From NCBI RefSeq assembly GCF_000970205.1, contig NZ_CP009512.1, forward strand, positions 2,666,001 through 2,730,000: a DNA stretch of 64,000 nt, written 5' to 3'. This document shows, piece after piece, positions 42,980 through 52,466 of this stretch. Below the pieces are notes generated by a model. The model did no database searches. It worked only from the letters and a program-made list of their open reading frames with translations, and was not told where the DNA came from. This DNA comes from Methanosarcina mazei S-6 (GTDB lineage: Archaea; Halobacteriota; Methanosarcinia; Methanosarcinales; Methanosarcinaceae). Each line of letters starts with the position of its first letter. The first letter of the stretch is position 1. The translations under genes and the position numbers were made by a program.

Positions 42980-44752
42980 ATGGTGAGATTTTTGGAAAGC
43001 GTGAGATCTTATCTTACTCAGTATAATAAAAATATAAAAAGGTACACGCCTATTTTGAAAAGAAATATAGAAAGATTTATTGAAAACTGTCACTACAAAA
43101 TAAATAAATATAAAAGACCTTTATCACTGATTGTTTTTGTTATTTTTATTTTTGCTACTCTTTTTTTTCTAAAATATGTCTATAATTATTTGTATAGTTT
43201 AGTATTCTATTATCCCATAGATAAAGTATCTCAGTATAATCTAACTAACATGACGCAGAATGCCATTCTAGAAAATCAGTATCGTGCTACCTCTGTCCAA
43301 TTAGTTGCTACTGTAGGTCAGATATTCGGTGGCATTGTTATCTTAATTGGAACTTATGTTGCTTGGGGAAATCTAACCGTTGCTAGGGAGGGGCAGATAA
43401 CGGAGAGATTTACTCGGGCTGTAGACCAACTCGGAAATCAAGCACAAGAGATTAGATTAGGCGGAGTACATGCTCTCGGGAGAATTTCAAGAGAATCTAA
43501 GAAAGATTATTCGACTATAATGACAATTCTAACAGATTATGTTAGAATAAACTCTAATATTTACAACCATTCAGAAAATAAACATCCGAAATACGAGTCT
43601 TTTTCAATGGATATTCTAGCCAACAAAACTACAACAAGTGGGATTCTGGATGGAATAATATCAACAGATATTCAAGCAGCTCTTAAAGTGATCGGAGAAC
43701 GTAAATCTTTCTTTAACGGAAAAGATAAACATCTAGACCTTAGAGAAACTTTTCTCAGAGGAGCTGATCTTTCAGATCTACATCTTGAAGGAGCTTACCT
43801 AAGTTGGGCTAACCTTGAAAAGGCTATGCTTTTTGGAACTCACCTGAATGACGCTTATCTTAGAGGGACTAATCTTAAATTTGCTAAACTTAATACAGCT
43901 GAACTAAGAGGAGCTCACTTAGAGCAAGCTGATCTTTCAAGAGCTAATCTTACACTTGCTCATCTTGAAGAGGCTAACCTTGAAGAGGCTATTTTAAAAT
44001 ACACTATACTGGAAGCTGCTCACCTCGAAAAAGCTAATCTTAAAGGAACTAATCTTGAAAAAGCTATCCTTGTAATAACTCATCTTGAAGGAGCTATGCT
44101 TGATGGAGCCAATCTTCGCGGAGCCATACTTAGATTAACTCATCTTCAAGGGGCACAACTTGGTGGTGCTAATCTTGAGGGAGCTTACCTGGGTGGTGCA
44201 TTCCTTGAAAAAGCTTTCTTCGGCAAGGCTAACCTAAAAGGAGCTGATCTATCGGATGCAGATTTAAAGGAAGCTATTCTTGGATCTACTAATCTTGAAA
44301 ATGCAAAACTATGGCATGCAAATCTTGAAAAGGCTAACCTATTAGATGCTAAAATTTGCAAGGCTGATCTTTTAGGAGTTAATCTTAAAGGGGCTTTTCT
44401 TTATAAAGCCGACCTTAGAGGAGCTAAACTATTAGGGGTCGATCTTGAAGAAGCTCATCTTACTGAAGCCAATCTTGAAGGAGCTGACCTTCAAGCAGTT
44501 AACCTTAAAGAAGCTAGCCTTGACCGAGCTAACCTTTCAGGAGTTAACTTTGAAAATGCTCGTCTTGACAATGCCGATCTTAAAGGAGCTGATCTTAGAA
44601 AAGCTCGCAACTTGTCCATTGACCAGCTTTCTAAAGTAAAATCATTAGACGGGGCAAAAATTGATGAAAATCTTCGCAGATCACTAGAAGAGAAAGATCC
44701 AGAGAAATACCAAACCCTTATTAAAAAACCTAGTTACTATAACTATGAATAA
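42980..44752 (+). CDS. Membrane protein with a large pentapeptide-repeat domain
   Basis: The protein has 590 residues. Two membrane segments are seen (LSLIVFVIFIFATLFFLKYVYNYL at about 50, VATVGQIFGGIVILIGTYVAW at about 111-131). They are followed by the conserved TERFTRAVDQLGNQAQEIRLGGVHALGRIS motif, then about 60 pentapeptide units to residue 560 (ANLEEANLE, GANLRGAIL, ADLKGADLRKA). The repeat domain should form a beta-helix on the cytoplasmic side. It is probably a two-gene unit with the lipoprotein at 42388. Its length exceeds typical Qnr proteins. Role unknown; such proteins sometimes belong to stress or defence islands. Confidence 0.87.
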   Translation: MVRFLESVRSYLTQYNKNIKRYTPILKRNIERFIENCHYKINKYKRPLSLIVFVIFIFATLFFLKYVYNYLYSLVFYYPIDKVSQYNLTNMTQNAILENQYRATSVQLVATVGQIFGGIVILIGTYVAWGNLTVAREGQITERFTRAVDQLGNQAQEIRLGGVHALGRISRESKKDYSTIMTILTDYVRINSNIYNHSENKHPKYESFSMDILANKTTTSGILDGIISTDIQAALKVIGERKSFFNGKDKHLDLRETFLRGADLSDLHLEGAYLSWANLEKAMLFGTHLNDAYLRGTNLKFAKLNTAELRGAHLEQADLSRANLTLAHLEEANLEEAILKYTILEAAHLEKANLKGTNLEKAILVITHLEGAMLDGANLRGAILRLTHLQGAQLGGANLEGAYLGGAFLEKAFFGKANLKGADLSDADLKEAILGSTNLENAKLWHANLEKANLLDAKICKADLLGVNLKGAFLYKADLRGAKLLGVDLEEAHLTEANLEGADLQAVNLKEASLDRANLSGVNFENARLDNADLKGADLRKARNLSIDQLSKVKSLDGAKIDENLRRSLEEKDPEKYQTLIKKPSYYNYE

Positions 44753-44934
44753 TTGATATTACTGGAATTTCCCATGCCTTTCCTTCCATATTTCCATAAA
44801 CAGCTTAATATTTTCCCCTTGCCTCAGTTATTTCAGCTTTCATTTTTAAAATCAAGATTTCATTTTAATAATAGGTTTTTAAATAATTTTATATTGAATA
44901 GGCAGACATCTTAACAGTTACTCCCATATTTTTG

Positions 44935-45042
44935 CAAAATGTTCGTTTTAATTTTCTGCCGTTACGATTGCTAGTTGTGCAAACTTCTCAATCGTATTGT
45001 ATATGGGTACATTTAATACCATAAATAATTCTGTTTATTCAT
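44935..45042 (-). pseudogene. CAT gene fragment 2
   Basis: The bases follow the intact CAT gene at 40802-40909 (for example ATTTTCTGCCGTTACG, AAATAATTCTGTTT), with a number of substitutions and at least one frame break. It starts at what corresponds to a point about 45 bases upstream (in the gene's own direction) of the end of fragment 1. The 2.9 kb between the fragments has the lipoprotein and pentapeptide genes. Together the fragments are one broken CAT copy. Confidence 0.85.
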
Positions 45043-45212
45043 CCCAAACAAAATTTTAGCTTCCATCAGATACCTGATATTTTTCCCTGAGAAATTCTTG
45101 TAGACTAATTCATAGTTATTTACTAACCCATAGTTATTTACTAATCAACAGTTATTTAATCACCTATAGTTATACTATATCCTGGAGTTATACAACTGAT
45201 GGAGTAAATAAA

Positions 45213-46013
45213 ATGGAAATAGAATCTGTGAAATTAGTCTATTTTTCACCCACCGGAACAACAAAGGCAGTTGTTCAGAGCATTGCTCATGGCATTAATC
45301 CGGGCACCGTGGAATTAATTGATATTACCAGACCGGATGCAAGAAAACAACCATTAGTGACCTCAGAAAATGAATTGCTTGTTATAGGAGTTCCCGTTTA
45401 TATGGGCAGAGTGCCGGCATTATTAAACGAATGGCTGAATGCAATCCAGGCTCGTAATACACCGACGGTCTGTGTTGTTGTTTATGGTAACCGTGTGTAT
45501 GATGATGCACTGCTCGAACTAAAAAATACTGTAATGAAATGCGGGTGTATTCCCATTGCCTGTGCAGCATATATCGGGGAACACTCATTCTCAAATTCCG
45601 AGACGCCAACAGCAGAGGGACGTCCAGATAAAGATGATTTACATCACGCAGAAGCATTTGGACAGAAAATATGTGAAAAACTGCAATCCGTTCCATCAAT
45701 CTCTCAGGTTTCCGATGTGCATGTGCCTGGCACTTATCCTTATGGAGGAGTTACAAAATTGTGGACTGTTGATTTTATCGTGGTCAGTGATGAGTGTACC
45801 CAGTGCGGGACCTGTGCAGAGGTTTGTCCAGTTGGTGCTGTTGATGCGGAAAATTCCCGCTTGATTGATATAGAAAAATGCATTACCTGCTGTGCGTGTA
45901 TCAAAAACTGCCCGCAAAGTGCCAGAACTATGAAACCCGGACTGGTAAAGGACGCATCAGTGCGCCTCCATACACTCTACAGCCAGCGGAAGGAACCTGA
46001 ATTTTTTATCTAA
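45213..46013 (+). CDS. Flavodoxin-ferredoxin fusion (EFR1-like)
   Basis: The protein has 266 residues. The N-terminal half is a flavodoxin-like FMN domain with YFSPTGTTKAVVQ as the phosphate loop. VYGNRVYDDALLELKN and the next segment are also typical. The C-terminus has two [4Fe-4S] clusters: CTQCGTCAEVCPVGAV and CITCCACIKNCPQSA (note the C-C-A-C). Electron transfer between ferredoxin and flavin is likely. The TetR-type gene at 46054 follows by 40 bases, so the pair is probably one transcript under its own regulation. Confidence 0.9.
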   Translation: MEIESVKLVYFSPTGTTKAVVQSIAHGINPGTVELIDITRPDARKQPLVTSENELLVIGVPVYMGRVPALLNEWLNAIQARNTPTVCVVVYGNRVYDDALLELKNTVMKCGCIPIACAAYIGEHSFSNSETPTAEGRPDKDDLHHAEAFGQKICEKLQSVPSISQVSDVHVPGTYPYGGVTKLWTVDFIVVSDECTQCGTCAEVCPVGAVDAENSRLIDIEKCITCCACIKNCPQSARTMKPGLVKDASVRLHTLYSQRKEPEFFI

Positions 46014-46053
46014 TGAATATATCCCGAATATACGGATTAAGTGGAGTGGAATT

Positions 46054-46770
46054 ATGGGAATCGCAGATAGGAGACAACGAGAAAAAGAACAGCGAAAAAC
46101 CGAGATCATCGATGCAGCCGAGCGTCTCTTTTTTTCCCGAAATTATGAAGATGTTTCCATGGAAGACATCGCCCGTGAGGTTGAACTGAATAAGGCTACC
46201 ATTTATCTATATTTTAAAAATAAGGAGGCACTTTACGCTACTATCGTACTCCGTGGTATCGAGATCCTGAAGGAGAAATACACAGAGTGCATGGAAAAAG
46301 AGGCTCCGGGAATTGTCAAGGTAGCCCTGATGGGCCAGGCCTATTATCAGTTTTCACAGGAATACCCGGATTATCTTCGTATGATCCATTTTTATGGTTC
46401 TGAGCGTTTTTCAAAAGAAAACCCGTGTACCGCAGAGATTGGAAAGGGGTACGGTACCTGCCGGCTGATCCTTCGGGATGCGATCAAGGAGGGTATCTAT
46501 GACGGTACAATCCGGGCCGATCTCGATCCGTTTCTGACCTCGATGTACCTTATGATCTCCTTCATGGGTATCCTGTCAATGGAAAATAAATGGAAAATAG
46601 TGATCGAGGCTGAGGGGTTCAGCTACGAGCAGTACACCAGTGAATTTTTCCGGTTCATCATTCCTGCTATCTCTTCCGAACCTCACAAAATGGATGTAAA
46701 AGATTTCGAATCATCTGGGTTCTTTTTAACCGAGCCTGCAGAACCTGAGAAAAAGAGAAAAAAATCTTAA
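46054..46770 (+). CDS. TetR-family transcriptional regulator
   Basis: The protein has 238 residues. The N-terminal HTH is AAERLFFSRNYEDVSMEDIAREVELNKATIYLYFKNKEALYATIV (residues about 19-65), and the rest is a helical ligand-binding domain. TetR regulators usually repress an adjacent operon, here the EFR1-like gene. The C-terminus has a short charged tail, PAEPEKKRKKS. A tandem repeat follows 45 bases after the stop codon. Confidence 0.9.
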   Translation: MGIADRRQREKEQRKTEIIDAAERLFFSRNYEDVSMEDIAREVELNKATIYLYFKNKEALYATIVLRGIEILKEKYTECMEKEAPGIVKVALMGQAYYQFSQEYPDYLRMIHFYGSERFSKENPCTAEIGKGYGTCRLILRDAIKEGIYDGTIRADLDPFLTSMYLMISFMGILSMENKWKIVIEAEGFSYEQYTSEFFRFIIPAISSEPHKMDVKDFESSGFFLTEPAEPEKKRKKS

Positions 46771-46815
46771 AGTTTTTAGAATTTTGAGGGTGAATTTTTC
46801 AGCTGTATTACATTT

Positions 46816-46920
46816 TACTCTGTTGCTTTCTACTCTGTTGCATTCTACTCTGTTGCATTCTACTCTGTTGCATTCTACTCTGTTGCATTCTACTCTGTTG
46901 CATTCTACTCTGTTGCGTTT
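46816..46920. repeat. Tandem repeat, seven copies of a 15-bp unit
   Basis: The unit TACTCTGTTGCATTC is repeated seven times with small changes at both ends (TGCTTTC at the first, TGCGTTT at the last). The array lies just downstream of the TetR-type gene. Confidence 0.92.
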
Positions 46921-47035
46921 TATTTTCTGGTTCTCGCCTGCTCCATACGGGACAGGTGGGTTCAACCAGAGATAATAAAATCGCTGGTTTTGTTCTACAA
47001 GAATCTAACCAGTCTGGAATGATCTGCCCGGCTGC

Positions 47036-47458
47036 TTAAGGCATTGTTTCGGGGAAAAAAATACCCTGCATTAAGTTTCCAAAAAGTTTACATGAATCAT
47101 TCACGCCGACGTATTGCCTGCCATTCTTAAAAATGGTATCATTATTTGCTCCTATTTCCATTTTTGAACCATCTCCAAGATCAAATGTGCATGTCGTATC
47201 TGCAAGTCCGCCATTAGCTTCTCCAAATCGAAAACTTAAAATTTGTACAATATTTACAGCCTGCTCGATATCCTCATCATTAGTGAGAGTAATGGTTTCG
47301 TTTCCCTGCATAATTTGCACAGATACGACACTCGCTCTTTCCAGTTCGTGAGCAACAGGTAAACCGTGTGCAAAATAAAAATATACCAGTAAAATTATAG
47401 TTGTAATAATAGTTGAAATAACAATTTGCGGTATAAACTTTGCATTCTTTTTGATCAC
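47036..47458 (-). CDS. Hypothetical protein with N-terminal membrane anchor
   Basis: The protein has 140 residues. One N-terminal helix (IVISTIITTIILLVYFYFAHG) anchors a small extracytoplasmic domain (VSVQIMQGNETITLTNDEDIEQAVNIVQILSF, CTFDLGDGSKMEIGANNDTIFKNGRQY). The domain resembles small beta-rich domains of unknown function in Gram-positives and methanogens. It stands alone and is convergent with the TetR-type gene. Confidence 0.75.
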   Translation of the reverse strand: MIKKNAKFIPQIVISTIITTIILLVYFYFAHGLPVAHELERASVVSVQIMQGNETITLTNDEDIEQAVNIVQILSFRFGEANGGLADTTCTFDLGDGSKMEIGANNDTIFKNGRQYVGVNDSCKLFGNLMQGIFFPETMP

Positions 47459-47795
47459 TATATTTTTACTCCATTACGTTTTCTGTCAGTAGTAATATAC
47501 TTCTTTTATTCTATGCCCTTAAGTAAAATTGTTCAGTTATCTTATTTCACTTATTTATATTTCGTTTTATAATCATATCAATTTATTATCTTTTATGATT
47601 CTAAAATATAATGAAAAGTTTTGCAGAAAAAACTTCAAATCAATAGTTCTAAAATCCACTGCCGTAATATCAGGAGGCCCGATATCCTCTCTGCAAATGC
47701 TTCCGCAGAAAAAAAGATAAAAAATAAAAAAAGATAAAAAATAGAAAGAAGTCACAACAGGATGAATAAAACTATGAATCAAATATGAATCCGCC
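47459..47795. other. Intergenic region with nothing recognised
   Basis: AT-rich DNA between two minus-strand genes. GATAAAAAATAAAAAAAGATAAAAAATA-like runs (about 47718-47742) are low-complexity. No gene or clear hairpin is supported. Confidence 0.4.
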
Positions 47796-48662
47796 TTAAA
47801 CTTCCAGCCCCTCTTCTTTGAGGAAATGATCAATCAGTTTCCTTGAAATGCTGATCTTTCCCGGAAGCACAGGCAGTTCGTTTACTGAAAACCATTTTGC
47901 GTCCTCGATTTCAAACCCGTCTGGCCGAATCTCTCCTGAATCATATTCTGCGGTAAAGCCGATCATCAGGGAATTTGGGAAAGGCCATGCCTGTGTCCCG
48001 AAGTAAGTTACATTTTTTACTTTGATACCGACCTCTTCCCAGATTTCCCTTTCAACCGCCGCTTCAGCCGATTCGCCTGGCTCGACAAAGCCTGCTATAA
48101 GGCTGTACATGTCAGGAGGGAAGTTGGGAGACCTTGCAAGCAGGATTTTACTGCCCTTTCTTATAAGCACTATAACAGCAGGCGAAATTCTGGGATAGAA
48201 AAGCTCTCCGCATTCAGGGCATTCCTTTCCTCTTTCTCCCGGTTTCTGCGAGGTCTTTGTTCCGCACCTGCTGCAGAACTGGTTTGTCCTGTCCCATTCC
48301 ATTACCTGAACTGCTTTGTTCACAAGCTCAAAACACCCCTCACTCATCTCGGAATATGCCTGCCTGAGGTCAACAAACTCCATACCTTCCGGAGCTTTAG
48401 CGTCCTGTGGAAGTTCAATAGAAAAGCAGTCTGTCCCCTCAAGTACGCCAAGGTACTGTTCCCTTATAACAGGAAGCCCGAGTTCCCTGATATCCAGCAG
48501 CCTGGGAATTGCTCCAGGGTTTTTATGGGTTTTAATAAGAATATCACGTCCCCGGAAAATGAACCAGAGAGCCTTTTTGGTCCTTCCGGCTGGCGGTTCT
48601 ATGCCTACGATGAACTTAGGATGAATAGGGTTTTCCCTGTTAGTGGGGGTCATAATGTCCAT
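47796..48662 (-). CDS. nudC: NADH pyrophosphatase-like Nudix hydrolase
   Basis: The protein has 288 residues; MTPTNREN at 48653 is an alternative start. An N-terminal NUDIX-like region is followed by a zinc ribbon CSRCGTK, CPECGELFYPR (residues about 130-153). The Nudix box is GFVEPGESAEAAVEREIWEEVGI (about 190-212). Downstream is the NudC signature TQAWPFPNS. NudC enzymes hydrolyse NAD(H) to NMN and AMP and remove NAD caps from RNA in bacteria. Confidence 0.93.
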   Translation of the reverse strand: MDIMTPTNRENPIHPKFIVGIEPPAGRTKKALWFIFRGRDILIKTHKNPGAIPRLLDIRELGLPVIREQYLGVLEGTDCFSIELPQDAKAPEGMEFVDLRQAYSEMSEGCFELVNKAVQVMEWDRTNQFCSRCGTKTSQKPGERGKECPECGELFYPRISPAVIVLIRKGSKILLARSPNFPPDMYSLIAGFVEPGESAEAAVEREIWEEVGIKVKNVTYFGTQAWPFPNSLMIGFTAEYDSGEIRPDGFEIEDAKWFSVNELPVLPGKISISRKLIDHFLKEEGLEV

Positions 48663-48867
48663 ACTATTGGATTTTGTTGTATATATGATTACGGGAGCGA
48701 TTTAATTTCAATAGTATCATGGATTTCAAAGGCGGTTTTGTAGAATTATGATTTTTTACGAGAATAAAAACAAAGGAAGAGCTATCTCCTCACATATTCT
48801 GAAAAAATAGGAAAATAGGAAAATAGGAAAATGAAGTTTTCTCAGGAGCAAAACCCAACCTTGAATT

Positions 48868-51525
48868 TTACCTGTGGGCTCTTCGTTCCAGATATTTAGC
48901 AACTTCCATGACTATAAGAGTGGTAGAAGCCAGAGGAATGATCATTCCCCAATCCGAAAGCGAGAGAGGTACAGTCCTGAAAGCTGTCTGCAGAACAGGG
49001 ACATAAATTGCTGCAAGCTGCAGAAGCACAGTGCTCAGGATGGCATAGATCAGGGGCCAGTTTGTGAAAATTCCCAGGGAAAAGACCGATAGCCTGTCAG
49101 AACGCCAGTTAAACGCGTTGAACATCAGAGAAATCACAACCAGGGTAAAGATCAGAGTCTGGATCTTTGGAAGAGGCATTCCTTCTTCAAGAGCCCAGGA
49201 AAGAACTCCAAGAGACTGGACTGCAATAAGGGCTCCCAATCCAAGGCTCGCTATGAGCATTCTCCTGGAAACCAGTCCTTCTGTAGATTTTCTGGGTTTC
49301 TGCTTCATAAGCCCCCTGTCAGGAGCTTCCAGAGAAAGCGCCATTGGAGGAAGCCCATCTGTGATAAGGTTGATCCAGAGGATCTGGACTGCAATTACAG
49401 GCAGGATCTGCCAGGCAAGCACTCCGACAAGGACAATCAGGACAACTCCTATATGGCAGGTAAGGCCGTAAGCAATAAAGTTTTTGATATTCTTCAATAT
49501 ATTTCGGCCCTCTTCAACTGCGGAAACAATGGATGCGAAATTGTCATCTGTCAGGATCATGCTGGAAGCTTCCTTACTGACTTCGGTTCCGGTAATTCCC
49601 ATTGCAATACCCATATCTGCGGCTTTCAGGGCAGGGGCATCGTTTACTCCGTCCCCGGTCATTGCAACGATATAGCCTTTTTTCTTGAGGGCGTTAACAA
49701 CCTTCAGCTTATGCTCGGGATACACTCTTGCATAGACCGAAACCTTCTCCACCATGTCTTCGAATTCTTTGTCTCCAAGGGCGTCCAGTTCCGTGCCTGT
49801 AAGGACAAGGTCCCCTTCCCGGTAAATCCCTATCTCTCTTGCAATAGCAAAGGCGGTTGTTTTGTGGTCTCCAGTAATCATTACAGTCCTGATTCCTGCA
49901 TCAGTACAGGTGGCAATCGCAACCTTTACCTCTTCTCTGGGTGGGTCACGCATGCCCATGAGCCCGGCAAACACCATCTCCCGTTCAGCGTTTTCAGGAA
50001 CTATATTCTCAGGAACCTGACGGTAAGCAAAACCCATCACCCTGAGAGTCTGGTTTGCCATCTCATTTACGGTATCCAGGATTTCCTTCCTAATTTCAGG
50101 GGTTAACTCCTTCTCCTGCCCTCCAAGGAAAATTTTCGTACAGCAGCCAAGAATGACTTCCGGAGCTCCTTTAGAATATGCATACAGACCTTCTTCTGAA
50201 GCGTTCAGGGTAGTCATCATCTTTCTTTCGGAAGAAAACGGAACTTCTCCGATACGCCTGTGACCTAGCTCAAGATCAGGTCTCCAGATCCCTTTTTTGG
50301 CTGCCGCAACTACAAGGGCGCCCTCAGTGGGATCTCCAATAATATCCCCTATTCCTTCCTCCTCGACCAATCCCGCATCATTGCAGAGAGCTCCTGTTAC
50401 CAGCAGCTTATGAAGATGTATGTCTTCAGAAACAGGCTGGCCTTCCTTGAAAAAGTCTCCCACGGGCTCATATCCGTTACCTGTAACACTCAACATGGTC
50501 CCGTTTACATACACCTTCTCAACGGTCATCTTGTTCTGGGTGAGCGTCCCGGTTTTGTCCGTACAGATAATGTTGGTAGAGCCGAGGGTTTCTACGGAAG
50601 GCAATTTTCTCACAAGGGCATGCCTCTTGACCATTCTTCTGACCCCGAGAGCAAGTCCCACAGTCACAACCGCAGGGAGAGCTTCGGGAATTGCTGCAAC
50701 TGCGAGTGCAACGCCCCAGAGAAACATCTCAAAAGGATCAAAGCCCTTAAAGATTCCGAGCACTGCTACAAAAGCAACAACAATAAGAGTTGCGGCTCCA
50801 AGCCAGCGCCCGAACTGGTCGAGCTTTTCCTGCAAAGGGGTTCTTTCCCTTTCGATTTCTCCCAGGAGACCGGCAAGTTTTCCAAAAGCAGTACTCATGC
50901 CTGTTGCCGTAATTACTGCTTTCCCCCTGCCATAGGTAACCGAAGTTCCGGTATAAGCCATATTTTTCCTGTCAGGCTGCGGAGTTTCGGGAAGAAGAAT
51001 TTTGATGCTTTTTTCTACAGGAACAGATTCTCCTGTGAGAGAAGATTCGTCGATTTTAAGAGACTGAGCCTCAAGCAGTCTGGCATCTGCAGGTATTCTG
51101 TCCCCTGCCTGCAAAATAAGGATATCTCCCGGGACAAGTAAGGAAGAAGGGACTTTTACTTCCTTCCCGTCCCTTACCACAAGAGCTTCGGGGCTGGTCA
51201 GTGATTTTAGAAGCTTGATAGATTCTTCTGCCCTGTATTCCTGGACAAAACCAAGAACTCCTGCAAGGAATACTGTGAACAGAATAACAAGGGCATCTAC
51301 AAGCTCTCCAAGGAAGGCAGAAAACAGCGCTGCAACAATTAAAATGAGAATCAGGAAACTTTTGAACTGAGAAAGAAAAAGTTTTACTGCAGATGTTTTT
51401 TCTTCTTCTTTAAGTTCGTTTTTTCCATATTTTTCAAGTCTGTTTTCTGCTTCTCCCGAACTCAGTCCGGTTTCGGATGTGTCCAGGGTTTTTAGAACCG
51501 CGTCAGCGGCTTCATCATGATACAT
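48868..51525 (-). CDS. P-type cation-transporting ATPase (type II, Ca2+-ATPase-like)
   Basis: The protein has 885 residues. The N-terminal cation ATPase domain (EAADAVLKTLDTSETGLSSGEAENRLEKYG) leads to the actuator domain (LTGESVPVEKS), the phosphorylation site CTDKTGTLTQNKM, the hinge MTGDGVNDAPALK and a ten-helix membrane region. VAAIPEALPAVVTV in helix 4 holds the ion-binding glutamate typical of type II pumps. Ca2+ is the likely cargo, but Na+ or K+ cannot be excluded. There is no autoinhibitory tail. Confidence 0.93.
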   Translation of the reverse strand: MYHDEAADAVLKTLDTSETGLSSGEAENRLEKYGKNELKEEEKTSAVKLFLSQFKSFLILILIVAALFSAFLGELVDALVILFTVFLAGVLGFVQEYRAEESIKLLKSLTSPEALVVRDGKEVKVPSSLLVPGDILILQAGDRIPADARLLEAQSLKIDESSLTGESVPVEKSIKILLPETPQPDRKNMAYTGTSVTYGRGKAVITATGMSTAFGKLAGLLGEIERERTPLQEKLDQFGRWLGAATLIVVAFVAVLGIFKGFDPFEMFLWGVALAVAAIPEALPAVVTVGLALGVRRMVKRHALVRKLPSVETLGSTNIICTDKTGTLTQNKMTVEKVYVNGTMLSVTGNGYEPVGDFFKEGQPVSEDIHLHKLLVTGALCNDAGLVEEEGIGDIIGDPTEGALVVAAAKKGIWRPDLELGHRRIGEVPFSSERKMMTTLNASEEGLYAYSKGAPEVILGCCTKIFLGGQEKELTPEIRKEILDTVNEMANQTLRVMGFAYRQVPENIVPENAEREMVFAGLMGMRDPPREEVKVAIATCTDAGIRTVMITGDHKTTAFAIAREIGIYREGDLVLTGTELDALGDKEFEDMVEKVSVYARVYPEHKLKVVNALKKKGYIVAMTGDGVNDAPALKAADMGIAMGITGTEVSKEASSMILTDDNFASIVSAVEEGRNILKNIKNFIAYGLTCHIGVVLIVLVGVLAWQILPVIAVQILWINLITDGLPPMALSLEAPDRGLMKQKPRKSTEGLVSRRMLIASLGLGALIAVQSLGVLSWALEEGMPLPKIQTLIFTLVVISLMFNAFNWRSDRLSVFSLGIFTNWPLIYAILSTVLLQLAAIYVPVLQTAFRTVPLSLSDWGMIIPLASTTLIVMEVAKYLERRAHR

Positions 51526-51749
51526 CCTGTTCTTATCTCCAGTAAATAAGGCAAACGTTTCTGGGTTGAAAGCATTTTAGTCTGACATGTTAAAGGTAAA
51601 AATTCAGGTGGATTAAATTCACTAATTAGATATAGAGTTATCTATGGAGAACCAGAACTTTATATGATGAGTTTCTGAAAGGTTTAAGGTTTTTAAAAAA
51701 CCTGGAGTTCTAGCAGGAAAATAGATATAAAAGACAGGTTTTAAGGCAG

Positions 51750-51830
51750 GTTTCAGAATAATTTTAAAATAGATTTATTCCAGAAATAATTTTGAAATAG
51801 ATTTATTCCAGAAATAATTTTAAAATAGAT
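51750..51830. repeat. Tandem repeat of about 27-28 bp between the pump and hemK2-like genes
   Basis: Three copies of AGAATAATTTTAAAATAGAT or close variants, two of them joined by TTATTCC, lie just before the end of the methylase gene and after the ATPase start. Confidence 0.75.
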
Positions 51831-51839
51831 TCTAAAAAA

Positions 51840-52448
51840 TTAAGGAATCTTCCCCCTGACTACGATTAACTCTTCAAATGAAACTTTTTTTCTCAATACA
51901 ACATCAACCTCAAAACCCATTTTTATCATCCTATCCTTTACAGCCTCAAGCCCTGTAATCGAAGAAATCAATACCAGGACTTTTCCTCCGGGCTTCAGGT
52001 AGTTTCTTACTTCATCCAGAAAACGGTCAAGAGTCTCTCTCCCGCTGGCTCCGCCGTCAAAAGCGTAGTTAAGCCAGCCGGTAACTTTTTCTTCTTCGGA
52101 AGTTGGAAGATAAGGCGGATTAAAAAGGATGAGGTCAAAAGGAGTTCCCTTACTTCCGGGTTTTAGCCCCCTGAAAAGGTCGGTGCGGATTACTTCAACC
52201 CCATTGGCTTTTGCGCAGAGGGCGGCATGAGGGTTGATCTCGGTTGCAAAAATTCGGATACCTTTAACATTTGCCCTGATAACAGCAGATACGAAACCTG
52301 ATCCAGCTCCGATTTCCAGGATACGCATACCCGGTTCTGCCTCTTCAAGAGCGGCATCGGCAAGCAAAAAAGAATCCTCTGCCGGCTCGTAAACGAGATC
52401 CGAAGCTCCGAGTCTGACCCGGGTATTTCTGTATTCGATTTCAACCAT
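51840..52448 (-). CDS. HemK2/Mtq2-like class I methyltransferase
   Basis: The protein has 202 residues. Motif I is ILEIGAGSGFVSAVI (residues about 43-57), the acidic loop IFATEINPHA follows, and NPPYLPTSEEE (about 110) is the NPPY motif of glutamine and DNA amino-methyltransferases. Archaeal/eukaryal HemK2 proteins methylate the GGQ glutamine of release factor aRF1, and this is its likely role. It begins 18 bases after the end of rsmA. It is part of a translation cluster with rsmA, DUF655, rpoF and rpl21e. Confidence 0.92.
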   Translation of the reverse strand: MVEIEYRNTRVRLGASDLVYEPAEDSFLLADAALEEAEPGMRILEIGAGSGFVSAVIRANVKGIRIFATEINPHAALCAKANGVEVIRTDLFRGLKPGSKGTPFDLILFNPPYLPTSEEEKVTGWLNYAFDGGASGRETLDRFLDEVRNYLKPGGKVLVLISSITGLEAVKDRMIKMGFEVDVVLRKKVSFEELIVVRGKIP

Positions 52449-52466
52449 ATTTATCGGAATTTTATG

